Shown here piece after piece: positions 1-9,127 of a DNA stretch of 64,000 nucleotides. Below the pieces are notes generated by a model. The model had not been told where the DNA came from. It ran no database searches and saw only the letters and a list, made by a program, of their open reading frames with translations. The stretch's first letter is position 1. Every line of letters starts with the position of its first letter. The stretch comes from Kapaibacterium sp044224925. GTDB lineage: Bacteria; Bacteroidota; Ignavibacteria; Kapaibacteriales; Kapaibacteriaceae. The position numbers were made by a program, and so were the translations under genes. Where the stretch lies: assembly GCA_044224925.1 (NCBI GenBank), contig JBGAJM010000008.1, forward strand, positions 25,366-89,365. The letters are read 5' to 3'.

Positions 1-143
1 AGGAGCGTAGGGATGCAGAAGGTCGCATGGCCCTCGAGTGCCGGACCCCAGATCCCCAGACCGACCAGGGCAGCCGTCCACGTCCACGCTTCGAGCGGGA
101 CATGCAGAAGGGAGGTTCGCAGCTTGTTGGGGATGCCGTTCAT
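1..143 (-). CDS. DUF2752-like membrane protein, N-terminal fragment (runs off the left edge)
   Basis: An ATG at 143 opens a reverse-strand frame that stays open to the window edge, giving 47 residues. The start of the product is polar and basic (MNGIPNKLRTSLLHVPLEAW), followed by a hydrophobic helix and then GHATFCIPTLL. This resembles DUF2752 proteins, in which a first membrane helix is followed by a segment ending in a cysteine and, further on, a CPGCG motif. That diagnostic motif would lie beyond the edge, so the assignment is tentative. DUF2752 proteins are small inner-membrane proteins of unknown function. No Shine-Dalgarno sequence is visible before the ATG. Confidence 0.5.
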   Translation of the reverse strand, partial: MNGIPNKLRTSLLHVPLEAWTWTAALVGLGIWGPALEGHATFCIPTL

Positions 144-207
144 AGGGCTTGGGGTACGCAGGTGGAGGGGTGGGGTTGCACGTGAATGTGGAAAATCTCG
201 CAACTCG

Positions 208-239
208 TTTGGTTATAACGACTCAATTGGCTAGGTTGC
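208..239 (+). promoter_or_regulatory. Bacteroidota-type promoter of rplU-rpmA
   Basis: TTTG at 208-211 and TAGGTTGC at 232-239 are 20 nt apart, close to the Bacteroidota primary sigma consensus (TTTG, 19-21 nt, TAnnTTTG; 7 of 8 bases in the -7 box). Transcription would start around 243-246, giving a leader of roughly 30-35 nt before rplU. Inferred from pattern only. Confidence 0.5.
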
Positions 240-276
240 GAGTCCATTTTTTGAACACAGACCCCCAACGGACGTT

Positions 277-585
277 ATGTACGCAGTCGTTGAGATCGCA
301 GGACAGCAATTCGCCGTCTCGCCAAAACAGACGGTCTCCGTTCCGCTCTTGGACCAACAAGTCGGCGACACGGTAGAATTTACCAACATCCTTGTAGCAA
401 GTGACAATGGCAAGGTTTCGGTTGGCGCCCCTTACATCAAGGGTAGCGTCAAGGCCGAAGTGATGAACCACGGCAGAAGCGAGAAGGTTCTCGTCTTCAA
501 GAAGAAGCGCCGCAAGGGCTATCAAAAGCTCAATGGTCACCGCCAGAACTTCACGACGCTCAAGATCAAAGACATTTCAATCTAA
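277..585 (+). CDS. rplU: 50S ribosomal protein L21
   Basis: 102 residues, the usual length for bL21, a 23S rRNA-binding protein of the large subunit. The start MYAVVEIAGQQFAVS and the basic stretch KKKRRKGYQKLNGHRQ near residues 75-90 are the family signature. It lies 12 bases upstream of rpmA, the standard L21-L27 pair. A Bacteroidota-type promoter sits about 40 bases upstream, and the pair ends at a hairpin terminator after rpmA. Confidence 0.98.
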   Translation: MYAVVEIAGQQFAVSPKQTVSVPLLDQQVGDTVEFTNILVASDNGKVSVGAPYIKGSVKAEVMNHGRSEKVLVFKKKRRKGYQKLNGHRQNFTTLKIKDISI

Positions 586-597
586 AGGAACACCGTC

Positions 598-858
<261 letters not shown>

Positions 859-882
859 TGATCGTGATCATCGCATCATAGG

Positions 883-907
883 ACGCCTCTTTGCAGAGGC
901 GTTTTTT
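883..907 (+). terminator. Intrinsic terminator after rplU-rpmA
   Basis: An 8-bp perfect stem (ACGCCTCT at 883-890 with AGAGGCGT at 895-902), a TTGC loop, and a run of six T from 902 to 907. It lies 24 bases after the rpmA stop codon. This also argues against starting mdh at the upstream in-frame position 891, which falls inside the hairpin. Confidence 0.9.
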
Positions 908-929
908 ATTTCAACCAATTCCAACTCCC

Positions 930-1910
930 ATGAAGACCCCCGTTCGTGTTGCTGTGACCGGCGCTGCCGGCCAGATCGGATATAGTTTGTTGTTCCGCAT
1001 TGCCAGCGGTGAAATGCTCGGCAAGGATCAACCTGTGATCTTGCAATTGCTTGAGCTCACACCGGCGTTGAACGCCCTGAAGGGTGTGGCCATGGAGCTC
1101 GATGATTGCGCCTTCCCGACGCTTGCCGGCATCGTTCAGTCGGACGATCCCATGGTGGCGTTCAAGGATGCGGACTATGCATTGCTCGTCGGTGCACGTC
1201 CACGTTCAAAGGGCATGGAGCGCAAAGACCTGCTCGAAGCCAATGCTCAGATCTTCACGGTGCAAGGACGCGCACTGAATGCTGTTGCGAATCGCAACGT
1301 CAAGGTGGTCGTTGTTGGCAACCCTGCCAACACGAATGCATTGATCACGCAGAAAAGCGCACCGGACCTGAACCCTGCCAACATCACGGCGTTGATGCGC
1401 CTCGATCACAACCGCGCATTGTCACAGATCGCGCAGAAGATCGGCAAGCACACCACCGACCTGACACATATGACGGTCTGGGGCAATCACTCGGCAACGC
1501 AGTATCCCGATATCTTCTCGGTCGAGGCCAACGGTTCGAAGGCATGGTCGATGATCAACGACGAAGCATGGCTTACCGAGAACTTCATTCCCACGGTTCA
1601 AAAGCGTGGAGCCGCCATCATCGAAGCTCGTGGCTTCTCGAGCGCTGCATCGGCCGCCAATGCTGCGATCGAGCACATGCGCGATTGGGTGCTTGGCACT
1701 CCGGCTGGCGATTGGACCACCATGGGCATTCCGAGCGATGGCTCGTACGGCATTCCGGAAGGCGTGCTTTACGGATATCCCGTCACCTGCTCCAACGGTA
1801 CCTATTCGATCGTGCAGGGACTGGATGTATCGGACTTCTCACGCGCACGCATGGATGCCACGTATCAAGAGTTGCTCGAAGAGCGCAATGCTGTTCAGCA
1901 CTTGTGGTGA
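930..1910 (+). CDS. mdh: Malate dehydrogenase
   Basis: 326 residues. NAD-dependent oxidation of malate to oxaloacetate in the TCA cycle, cytoplasmic. The dinucleotide-binding loop GAAGQIG is at residues 11-17. The catalytic Asp-Arg pair is in LDHNRA (D159, R162) and the proton-relay histidine is in VWGNHSATQYPD (H187). The GARPRSKGMERKDLL segment carries the substrate arginines. This pattern is the dimeric 'cytosolic-type' MDH subfamily, not the tetrameric LDH-like MDH. The start at ATG 930 is chosen because it matches the family N-terminus and lies downstream of the rpmA terminator. It needs its own promoter in the 20 bases after the hairpin, or read-through from rpmA. Confidence 0.96.
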   Translation: MKTPVRVAVTGAAGQIGYSLLFRIASGEMLGKDQPVILQLLELTPALNALKGVAMELDDCAFPTLAGIVQSDDPMVAFKDADYALLVGARPRSKGMERKDLLEANAQIFTVQGRALNAVANRNVKVVVVGNPANTNALITQKSAPDLNPANITALMRLDHNRALSQIAQKIGKHTTDLTHMTVWGNHSATQYPDIFSVEANGSKAWSMINDEAWLTENFIPTVQKRGAAIIEARGFSSAASAANAAIEHMRDWVLGTPAGDWTTMGIPSDGSYGIPEGVLYGYPVTCSNGTYSIVQGLDVSDFSRARMDATYQELLEERNAVQHLW

Positions 1911-1921
1911 TACGTCGCTGA

Positions 1922-2521
1922 TCACTGCGAACGCACTGTGAAGAGAAGAACGGCGGTGATGACGGCAGCACCAACGAAGATGGCGGGCTCAAGAATGTCC
2001 TGCCAGATCGTGGTCGGTCGGGGTGGCAGCACAGCACGCGTTGCATGATGTTGCTCCGACTGTAAACGCTCTGCCTGTTCTCGCGTGAGTTTCTCTTCAA
2101 TGGTCGATCTACATGGAACGCTCGACATGCCGCGCTGCGGTGTGTCGAGCGTTCCTCGTATGGAGGTGGTGATCGTGCGAACGACCGTGTCGGCCGACTC
2201 TGTGTTCGCGTACGACGTCGACACGTCCACGGGGATGATCGTGAGCACCGATGTTGCCGTGCCGCCCTCTGCCTCCAACACTCCGCCGCGCTCTTGCACG
2301 GCCTGTTCGGCCGATGCACGGATCCATTGCGAATCCGGATGCGCTGCAACAACAAGACGCACATGGTCACCGGTGCGGATGCCGGTGGTGACCTCGCTCA
2401 TGCAGCGTCGAAGGTGTTCATCGATGACGGCCACCGTGCCACGTGCTGCACTATCGGCCCCGGCCCTTGCCCACACGCACGTGAACACAACGAACACCAA
2501 CAGTGCCGCACACCGGATCAC
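1922..2521 (-). CDS. Secreted protein with C-terminal membrane anchor, unknown function
   Basis: 199 residues, family not recognised. A signal peptide covers about residues 1-22. An alpha/beta-like middle part contains RLVVAAHPDSQWIRASAE, and a single hydrophobic helix (about 170-193, EPAIFVGAAVITAVLLF) lies at the extreme C-terminus. The product is therefore probably anchored in the inner membrane by its tail, with the domain in the periplasm. Its start overlaps the stop of the next gene upstream by 4 bases, so it is the last gene of the murG operon. Its job may relate to the envelope, but the sequence does not show what it is. Confidence 0.75.
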   Translation of the reverse strand: MIRCAALLVFVVFTCVWARAGADSAARGTVAVIDEHLRRCMSEVTTGIRTGDHVRLVVAAHPDSQWIRASAEQAVQERGGVLEAEGGTATSVLTIIPVDVSTSYANTESADTVVRTITTSIRGTLDTPQRGMSSVPCRSTIEEKLTREQAERLQSEQHHATRAVLPPRPTTIWQDILEPAIFVGAAVITAVLLFTVRSQ

Positions 2522-3018
2522 GCGTGGTGCTTCGTGAGTTTGCGTAAGCTGAGAAGTGCCGACACAAGGGCATGTTCATTGGTGTAGAGTGCCGGCCGTA
2601 CACGCAACATGCGACGTCGGCTCGCAATACGGATCTTCACCACCGAGAACATTCCGCGCACGCGGATCCGCTGGTCGCGACCAAGTGCGATGCGCTCGAT
2701 CTCGCTCACGTTGAAGGTGCGCTCATGAAATCGACTTGTGAACGAGATGGCATCTTCCGATACGATGATAGTGCGACGTGCGATCCGATTCACGACCAAT
2801 GCAATGGTGGAGCCCAAGACGAACACGCCGAGGAGCACGACCACAGGATCGGTGAGCACAACGCTCACGGCACCAGTTTGCAGGGTGTTCTCCCACAATG
2901 CTTTTGCGACAACATAGATGATGAGCGTCACGGCATAGAAGGCGATCGACTGCCAGTAGAAATCGTATCGGTGATAGAATTCTGCGGGCAGATGAACGGG
3001 CTGCAAAGTATCGGTCAT
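2518..3018 (-). CDS. Two-helix membrane protein with PH-like domain
   Basis: 166 residues. Two membrane helices lie at about 20-75 (AFYAVTLIIYVVAKALW and VVVLLGVFVLGSTIALVV). They are followed by a beta-rich part (TIIVSEDAISFTSRFHERTF, then SEIERIALGRDQRIRV) that looks like the bacterial PH domain found after paired helices. The ATG at 3018 overlaps the murG stop codon (ATGA), which decides the start against an upstream in-frame Met. It also overlaps the following gene by 4 bases. Function unknown; co-translation with murG suggests a membrane or cell-wall role (inference). Confidence 0.75.
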   Translation of the reverse strand: MTDTLQPVHLPAEFYHRYDFYWQSIAFYAVTLIIYVVAKALWENTLQTGAVSVVLTDPVVVLLGVFVLGSTIALVVNRIARRTIIVSEDAISFTSRFHERTFNVSEIERIALGRDQRIRVRGMFSVVKIRIASRRRMLRVRPALYTNEHALVSALLSLRKLTKHHA

Positions 3019-4136
3019 CGTGGTCCTCTCTTCGTGCACATCGCAATGATCGCTGCGGCTGCATCGGCAGCCGCACGGGGTCTGCCGAACGATCGCATCA
3101 CGTTGGCCATGGTGGCGCGCTGCTCTTCATTGCGCATCAGTTCTTCGATCGTCGATGCAAGTATCGTCAAAACATCGGCATCCTTCACTACCACCGCTCC
3201 ACCTGCCTGCTCGATCACCTGCGCATTGTGTTGCTGCTCGCCTGTGGAGGCGGATGGGAGCGGTATGAAGACGGCTGGTTTTCCGACGATGCCCAACTCG
3301 GCAATGGTGGTGGCTCCACTACGACTCACCACCAGATCGGCAGCGGCATAGGCCAGTCCCATGTCGTCGATGAACGGTCGGATCACCACGTTCGGTGGCG
3401 GGGTGGCATGGAAGGTGTAGGCAGATCCGGTCTGCCAGATCACCTGGAACGGTGCATCAGCAAAGCGCGGAAGTGCCGCCTCCATGGCCGCATTGATCGC
3501 GCGTGCGCCCAGACTACCGCCGAAGACGAGCACCGTGGCCACATCGGGCTTCAGGCCCCATGCCGCCCTCGCCTCCCGCGCATCCTTTGTTGACGGGATC
3601 TGGGAGCGGACGGGATTTCCCGTCACCACGAGTTTCGATGCGAGCGATGACGCGTAGTAGCGCACGCTCTCCTCAAAGGACAGGAAAATGGCCGTGGCCA
3701 AGGGGGCAAGGCGAGCATTGGTCTTGCCTGGGTTGACGTTGGATTCGAGGAGGAAGAGCGGAACGCCCTCCTTGGCAGCGGCCAGACCGGCCGGATAGCT
3801 GATGTAGGCGCCCGTGCAGACAACGGCATGGGGCTTTACCCGACGGATCGTGGCGCGAGCGATGCGTGTGCTCTGTAGGATCTTCCATGGCAAGGTGAGC
3901 GTTGACGGATGACGGACGCCCTTGAACCCTACGATGGGCATGCCCACGTAGTCGTAGCCCAGAGCCGGGATCAGACGTGTCTCCATCCGGTCCATACTCC
4001 CCAGGAACGTCACGTCGCAAGCGTCGTGCGTTTGGAGGCGAAGCTGCTCTACAACGGCCACGGCGGGAAAGATGTGGCCACCCGTCCCTCCGGCGGCCAC
4101 CACTAGGCGTAGTCGATCGTGTTGGCTGTTCTGCAT
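3015..4136 (-). CDS. murG: UDP-N-acetylglucosamine--N-acetylmuramyl-(pentapeptide) pyrophosphoryl-undecaprenol GlcNAc transferase
   Basis: 373 residues. GT28 glycosyltransferase that converts lipid I to lipid II on the inner face of the cytoplasmic membrane. The N-terminal acceptor loop GGTGGH is at 16-21 with the conserved His21. The C-terminal donor-binding half carries FGGSLGARAIN, SRSGATTIAE and PLPSASTGEQQHNA. ATG 4136 gives the family-typical N-terminus; the Met ten codons upstream would add an atypical extension. It is the first gene of a three-gene overlapping operon and is divergent from the SPOR gene across 45 bases. It lies far from murF and mraY, which are at 57-59.5 kb. Confidence 0.96.
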   Translation of the reverse strand: MQNSQHDRLRLVVAAGGTGGHIFPAVAVVEQLRLQTHDACDVTFLGSMDRMETRLIPALGYDYVGMPIVGFKGVRHPSTLTLPWKILQSTRIARATIRRVKPHAVVCTGAYISYPAGLAAAKEGVPLFLLESNVNPGKTNARLAPLATAIFLSFEESVRYYASSLASKLVVTGNPVRSQIPSTKDAREARAAWGLKPDVATVLVFGGSLGARAINAAMEAALPRFADAPFQVIWQTGSAYTFHATPPPNVVIRPFIDDMGLAYAAADLVVSRSGATTIAELGIVGKPAVFIPLPSASTGEQQHNAQVIEQAGGAVVVKDADVLTILASTIEELMRNEEQRATMANVMRSFGRPRAAADAAAAIIAMCTKRGPR

Positions 4137-4181
4137 GAGCCAGAATTTACCGAAACAGGCCCTCATTCCGTAACTTGTAGG

Positions 4182-4931
4182 ATGAAGAGAATCGCTCTAC
4201 CCCTCGCCCTCGTTGTTGTGTTGCTTCCGTTCACGGCGAATGCACAAGCACCGAACATCAAACAGTATATCACGCAGATCGCCAATGGTTGGACAACCGA
4301 GGCGAAGCGAGCCTTGCCGGACATGTTGGTGGACTATCCCGAAGATCCGGGTGTGATGTTCATGCATGCGTCGCTGGTCGAAGACCCTACACGCTCGCTC
4401 ACCATGTTCGAGCGCGTTGTGAATGCATATCCCAAGAGCGAGTGGGCCGACGATGCTCTGTTCCGCATCATTGCCTATTCCTGCGTGAAGAACAATGTCG
4501 AGAAGGCCCGCAAGGCCCTGCTCACCATGCGCGAGCAGTATCTGCAATCGGAATATCTCGCCGCGGCCAACGATCTCGTTCGCATGACCGTTGGACTACC
4601 ACCGGCACAAGAAAAGAAGGTCGCCACCTCTCCGGCACCGGCCACCACCGTCACACCGGCTGCCGCTGCAGCAGCCGCACCCGCCGCCGCTGATCCGTCG
4701 AAGCCGTTCACGATCCAGGTGGGATCGTATACGTCGAAGGAGCAAGCTCAGTCGACATTGGATTCCTTCAAGGCAAAGCGCATGAAGGCAACGGTGGTCG
4801 AGGTGGCAAGGGGCAACTGGAAGTCGTTCACGATCAATGTGGGTGACTACACGACGATCGATGAAGCAAAGGCCGACGTGAACGCAGTGAAGTCGATCTG
4901 TCGTTGCAAGGCCTTCGTGGTGAAAAGATGA
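4182..4931 (+). CDS. SPOR-domain protein with TPR-like N-terminal half
   Basis: 249 residues. A signal peptide spans about 1-21 (ends FTANA). A helical part at about 25-150 resembles TPR/outer-membrane lipoprotein assembly repeats (PDMLVDYPEDPGVMFMHA, then VVNAYPKSEWADDALFRI). An Ala/Pro-rich linker follows, and a C-terminal SPOR domain occupies about 178-249 (FTIQVGSYTSKEQAQ, then FTINVGDYTTIDEAK). SPOR domains bind denuded peptidoglycan glycan strands, often at division septa. A TAACTTG box lies 4 bases before the ATG. It overlaps the next gene by 4 bases. The exact role is not deducible. Confidence 0.88.
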   Translation: MKRIALPLALVVVLLPFTANAQAPNIKQYITQIANGWTTEAKRALPDMLVDYPEDPGVMFMHASLVEDPTRSLTMFERVVNAYPKSEWADDALFRIIAYSCVKNNVEKARKALLTMREQYLQSEYLAAANDLVRMTVGLPPAQEKKVATSPAPATTVTPAAAAAAAPAAADPSKPFTIQVGSYTSKEQAQSTLDSFKAKRMKATVVEVARGNWKSFTINVGDYTTIDEAKADVNAVKSICRCKAFVVKR

Positions 4932-6583
4932 CCTTCCAACGCACGGTCGTTGTGTTGGTGGTAGTGATGAGCGTTGTGCGACTTTCCGCACAGAATGCCG
5001 ACGTGAACGCGGAACGCGTTTCCATGGACATGCAAATGCTTCGAGCTATGCGTGGTGATGCCATGCTCGGTTCCATGTCCGTGTGGCCTCAATCCATGGT
5101 CGACGTGCAGACATTGGCGGCCGACACTTCGGATGCCTTCGGTCGATATCTCCACGCGTACTATGCTCCGGTGCTTTCGGGTGCCGACAGTACTTCGGGC
5201 GCCGACTTCGCGCGCACATCGAACGATCGGTTCCGCATGCTCCGCTACAACGATGGCACAGCCTCGTTGATGGGCGATGCGGCCTTGATGGTGCGTGGTG
5301 GGTATACGGACGATGGAACGGCAAGCGGACCCTTTGCACTTGTACGTCCGTCGGTGCGACTCATGGGCAACTTCGATATCGGCCTTGCCTACTTTCTCGA
5401 CCTTTCCAATGGCATGCGCCTTACGGGTGATCCGATGATGATCGCTCGCACGGATCCAACGCTGTCGCGCACATTGAAGTTCGTCCAGGAAGAACAGAAG
5501 TTCTTCGATCGATACATCGGCTATGTGCAGTATCAGAGCAAGTACTTCCGCATGCGCTTCGGACGTGAAGCGGTGCAGTTCGGCTTCAGTCCCATCGACA
5601 ACTTCGTGCATTCACTGAATGCGCCGCCGATGGACGGACTCCTCATCGATGTTCCGTATAAGTCCGTGCGGTTCACGAGCACACATTCGCAAGTGGATGG
5701 ACTCGACACGGCCGGGAATGCGATCCAGGGCAAGTTCATTGCTACTCACCGTCTTGCCATCGACCCTGTGCCATGGCTGAGCGTGGCCGTGAGCGACATG
5801 ATCGTGTACTGGGGACGGAGCCTTGACTTCTCGTACTTGAATCCGTTGGCCTTCTTCGTGTCAGCCGGACTCGGGACGCAGGAACGAAGTCAGAACGACA
5901 ACTCCATTCTAGGCTTCGATATCGCCGTCCGTCCGATGCCGGGAACGTTGATCTATGGATCGCTGATGATCGACGACCTTGCGTGGGAGACCATTGGCGA
6001 TACGTCGCAGGTTGGCAATAACAACAAGAACGCTCTACAGATCGGTGTGTCGCAACTGGTCGACGCGCACGGTGCGCCAACACAGTTCACCGTCGAATAC
6101 GCCTACATCTCGCCCTTCACGTTCTCGCATCGCAGCATCAATGCATCATACACCCACCTTGGTGCATTCGCCGGCTACAACATGCAGCCCAATAGCGATC
6201 GCATCGCGTTTCAGGTCCGCCATTGGTTCACGCCACGCACGTTCGTGAAGGTGGACATGGACTATACGCGCCATGGCGACAACTTCCTGGACAGTACCGG
6301 CAACATCGTGATGGGTGAAGATCCGCGCTTTCCGGGCTCCGGTGCGATGACGCCCGTTGGAAACGTTGGCGGCGACATTCTTCGCGGGGACGGAGACTTC
6401 CTCTACGGCAACTCGTTCTTGAAGGGCAACTTCTCGACCACGCGCCGCATCAACGTGTGGTTCTCTGCCGAGTGGATCAAGAATCTCTTCACCGACCTTC
6501 GCATCGGCTATAGCAATACGAGCGGCGGGAATACGCCGGGATCGTTCCTGTTCGGATCGCTCGAAGTACGGATCGGTTATTGA
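4928..6583 (+). CDS. Outer-membrane beta-barrel, capsule assembly Wzi-like
   Basis: 551 residues. Signal peptide of about 20 residues (VVVLVVVMSVVRLSA). The rest is a series of amphipathic beta strands with aromatic residues and ends in Y, as expected for a barrel inserted by BamA. Stretches such as YVQYQSKYFRMRFGREAVQF followed by the loop before FVHSLNAPP resemble the capsule assembly protein Wzi family. That is a family-level guess, and a general barrel is the safe reading. ATG 4928 overlaps the stop of the SPOR gene (ATGA), so the two are translated together. Its end overlaps the convergent Omp28-like gene by 7 bases. Confidence 0.75.
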   Translation: MTFQRTVVVLVVVMSVVRLSAQNADVNAERVSMDMQMLRAMRGDAMLGSMSVWPQSMVDVQTLAADTSDAFGRYLHAYYAPVLSGADSTSGADFARTSNDRFRMLRYNDGTASLMGDAALMVRGGYTDDGTASGPFALVRPSVRLMGNFDIGLAYFLDLSNGMRLTGDPMMIARTDPTLSRTLKFVQEEQKFFDRYIGYVQYQSKYFRMRFGREAVQFGFSPIDNFVHSLNAPPMDGLLIDVPYKSVRFTSTHSQVDGLDTAGNAIQGKFIATHRLAIDPVPWLSVAVSDMIVYWGRSLDFSYLNPLAFFVSAGLGTQERSQNDNSILGFDIAVRPMPGTLIYGSLMIDDLAWETIGDTSQVGNNNKNALQIGVSQLVDAHGAPTQFTVEYAYISPFTFSHRSINASYTHLGAFAGYNMQPNSDRIAFQVRHWFTPRTFVKVDMDYTRHGDNFLDSTGNIVMGEDPRFPGSGAMTPVGNVGGDILRGDGDFLYGNSFLKGNFSTTRRINVWFSAEWIKNLFTDLRIGYSNTSGGNTPGSFLFGSLEVRIGY

Positions 6584-7434
6584 AGATCTTTCGACACCAC
6601 CTGAAGAACGTCCTTCGTGGTGTTATAGCGATGCACGTAGGCCACAAGGTGGCAATGCTTCGGATCCCAGGTGCGATCTGACGGAATGGTATACGTGATC
6701 GTCTTCTTGATCGTTGTGCCGGCCGCGACCTCTGCAGTGGAAAGCGGCTCTCCCCATACTCCATTCATCGCAACACGCAGGACGTGCTCGAACACATAAT
6801 CGTGAATGTGTGAAGGGTTCTGTCGGTAATCCGTTTGATCGCCTTCGATCTCGCTCTCCGTGAGCAAGGTCACAAGATTGTAGTCTGTTGTTCCGGCCTG
6901 CAGATACTTCACCGTGATCGTTGCGGTGATCGTACGCGTCGTCGTATCGTACGTGTGTTCCATGGACAGGTCCACGAGCGGTTTCTGCTTGAGCAGATCG
7001 TTCGTAACGGTGGACCAATCGTCCTTCCCGATGATCAGCTTACCATTGCGCGTCACGCGATTCACCATGCCGTTCGGATTGCCCACGCGACTCACACGGA
7101 ACGTCTTATCGAGTGCGTCACCATCGGGCGTCCGCATGTCCGTCGGATAGTCCGGTGGAGCCGGATCGGCGAACGGACCTGCATGCACGGCCACGACGAT
7201 CACACGTTCGGGTCCATAGGCCGTCTGGATCTGCTTTGCAATGTCGGCCGCAGCCGGACAGTTCCCGCAGGTATGGCCGGTGTAGTCCTCGATCATCACA
7301 TTCTGCTTCACGGTGGCCGTATCTACCGGACCCACGGGTGTTTCGGTATACGGCTTCTCCACCACATCGCACGCAGAGATGAGCGCGAGGGAGGCAAGAC
7401 CAAGAAGGGCGGAACGGAAGGTAAGACGGTTCAT
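6577..7434 (-). CDS. Omp28-like lipoprotein with thioredoxin-type CxxC
   Basis: 285 residues. A lipobox LISAC puts the lipidated cysteine at position 22. A thioredoxin-like N-terminal part carries CGNC (C56, C59) in the context DYTGHTCGNCP, typical of Omp28/outer-membrane-protein-28 families of Bacteroidota. A C-terminal beta sandwich follows. It is the third gene of a reverse operon with a TlpA-like oxidoreductase and a DUF6029 barrel (gaps 3 and 10 bases), a conserved Bacteroidota neighbourhood as far as I recall. ATG 7434 is chosen because it opens directly on the lipoprotein signal. Function: a surface or periplasmic thiol-related protein; the substrate is unknown. Confidence 0.85.
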   Translation of the reverse strand: MNRLTFRSALLGLASLALISACDVVEKPYTETPVGPVDTATVKQNVMIEDYTGHTCGNCPAAADIAKQIQTAYGPERVIVVAVHAGPFADPAPPDYPTDMRTPDGDALDKTFRVSRVGNPNGMVNRVTRNGKLIIGKDDWSTVTNDLLKQKPLVDLSMEHTYDTTTRTITATITVKYLQAGTTDYNLVTLLTESEIEGDQTDYRQNPSHIHDYVFEHVLRVAMNGVWGEPLSTAEVAAGTTIKKTITYTIPSDRTWDPKHCHLVAYVHRYNTTKDVLQVVSKDLQ

Positions 7435-7444
7435 GATCGCGATC

Positions 7445-9124
7445 CTAGAACGTATACGTGACGCCAAGATTAAAGCCGTTCGATGCAGGCACCGGACGGC
7501 AGATCCCACCAACACAGAGGATACCACCGCGTACACGGCCGTATCCGAGCTGAACCCGAAGAGCATCGTGCGAATAGGCCACTGATGCATTGGGATAGTT
7601 CAACTGCAGATCTTCGTCCTGGTTGCCGTAGTTGTATTCGTTGAACACCGTGAAATACCACAGCGGTGATACGGAATACTCCACAAGCACCATTGCCCAA
7701 TTGCCATTCAACAACGCCACTTCCTTTGCGTTGTCGGGCGGCTTTGACCACATGTGCTGCAATTCCACGCGGAGCTGTTTTCCCTTGGCCACTTTTGCCT
7801 GAAGCTCAAGCACGATCAGTTGTGCATGCGTGACGCCGAACTTCGTTTCGGTTGGCGCTGCGCGACGCTCAATGATGTCCTGGTCGTAGAGAATGTCGAT
7901 GTAGGCAAGCGTCGTCTTGAAATCCTTGCCCCATTTCCGCTGGATCTCGATGTTCGCATCACGGAAGTACTGCCGATCCGACGGCATGAACTTCGCCGTG
8001 TAGGTGAACGCGTCGATGTGCGTGGTATCGAGTCCGTAGATCGACGAATAGTTACCGCTGATCACCGTCTCGTCGTCACCCAACACACCCTTCGGAATGG
8101 TCCATGTCACGTCGGCCTGTGCGCCGAACTCCCCCGTTTGCTGCGTTGCATACGGATAGAGCGTGATCAATCGCCAAGTGTGCTGACGTGTGAGCGCCGG
8201 GAGATAGTTGATCGTCTGCACGTTGCCGGTGGCGGTCCGGTCCGACCGGAAGTCCATATTGTCGATGCGCTTTGCCGCCACATTCACACCAAATCCTGCC
8301 GTCGCATACGAAGCATTCACATACAGTGCATCGCCCGGATTGTAGTTGAAGTTATTGGCTGCCGAGGGGTCGTTGTACTTATAGGCGTACTCGGCCACCA
8401 TGTTGAAGTCCTTGTAGCCGAACGTCAGCCGAGACGACCACGCCAGCACATTCTCCGGTAGCTTCAGGAAGTCGTTCTGATCGGCTTGGTACCGGCTCAT
8501 CACCGACGAGCCCAATAACAGCACCATGGATTTCGGGAGTAGTGAATCGCCGAGTGCGCCGATGTCCAAGGAGATATCTCCGCCACGCACGATGCCTTCG
8601 CTCATCTCCCAGAACGAACGTTGCCGTCCGATCAGTCCCGTGATCTTCAGACCGTTCACTGGCATGAACCGCAGACGGAGTCCATCGAGCGAGTTGTCGA
8701 ATCCAAGATTACGCTCCTCATAGGTGCGCAGGATCATCCCCGACCCGAACTGCTCATAGAAATTCCCGGCCGTGACCTCGAAATACGTGTCGTCATAGGT
8801 TGCGAACCGATACGGAATGCCCAGACCGGTGCCATCCCCCGATGTCTGGTAGCGTGGATCGATACCAAGCAACGGCCCCTGATACGACTCGAATCTGATC
8901 CCCGCCGTGAACTTGCCACGCTGGAAGAGCAGATTGAAGAACGAGTTGGAGAGCAGGCGCTCAGGCACATCGGGTGCGCCAATGATCGAATCGCGTGTGT
9001 ACGTCTGCATGTCCGTTTGCAGCGACCCAGAAATGGTCCCGATTCCCTCGAGCTCTGTTTGAGCACGGAGGGACGAGGCGGCAGCGAGAAGGACAAAGGC
9101 GGCAAGGACCGTCGAATTACGCAT
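7445..9124 (-). CDS. DUF6029-type outer-membrane beta-barrel
   Basis: 559 residues. Signal peptide at about 1-22 (ends LRAQ), then ELEGIGTISGSLQTDMQTY, a start I associate with DUF6029 proteins. The remaining sequence is alternating beta strands with aromatic belts (for example YFEVTAGNFYEQFGSGMILR) and ends GVTYTF with a terminal Phe, the outer-membrane barrel signature. It sits between a TlpA-like gene (3-base gap upstream) and an Omp28-like lipoprotein (10-base gap downstream). A role with these thiol proteins is inferred from position only. Confidence 0.8.
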   Translation of the reverse strand: MRNSTVLAAFVLLAAASSLRAQTELEGIGTISGSLQTDMQTYTRDSIIGAPDVPERLLSNSFFNLLFQRGKFTAGIRFESYQGPLLGIDPRYQTSGDGTGLGIPYRFATYDDTYFEVTAGNFYEQFGSGMILRTYEERNLGFDNSLDGLRLRFMPVNGLKITGLIGRQRSFWEMSEGIVRGGDISLDIGALGDSLLPKSMVLLLGSSVMSRYQADQNDFLKLPENVLAWSSRLTFGYKDFNMVAEYAYKYNDPSAANNFNYNPGDALYVNASYATAGFGVNVAAKRIDNMDFRSDRTATGNVQTINYLPALTRQHTWRLITLYPYATQQTGEFGAQADVTWTIPKGVLGDDETVISGNYSSIYGLDTTHIDAFTYTAKFMPSDRQYFRDANIEIQRKWGKDFKTTLAYIDILYDQDIIERRAAPTETKFGVTHAQLIVLELQAKVAKGKQLRVELQHMWSKPPDNAKEVALLNGNWAMVLVEYSVSPLWYFTVFNEYNYGNQDEDLQLNYPNASVAYSHDALRVQLGYGRVRGGILCVGGICRPVPASNGFNLGVTYTF

Positions 9125-9127
9125 AGA

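Noticed and set aside
891..929. An upstream in-frame start for malate dehydrogenase
   Set aside because: It falls inside the rpmA terminator hairpin and would add 13 atypical residues; ATG 930 matches the family start.
4640..4710. The Ala-rich stretch in the SPOR protein as a DNA repeat
   Set aside because: It encodes a normal flexible linker between the helical part and the SPOR domain; the codons vary and there is no exact tandem unit.
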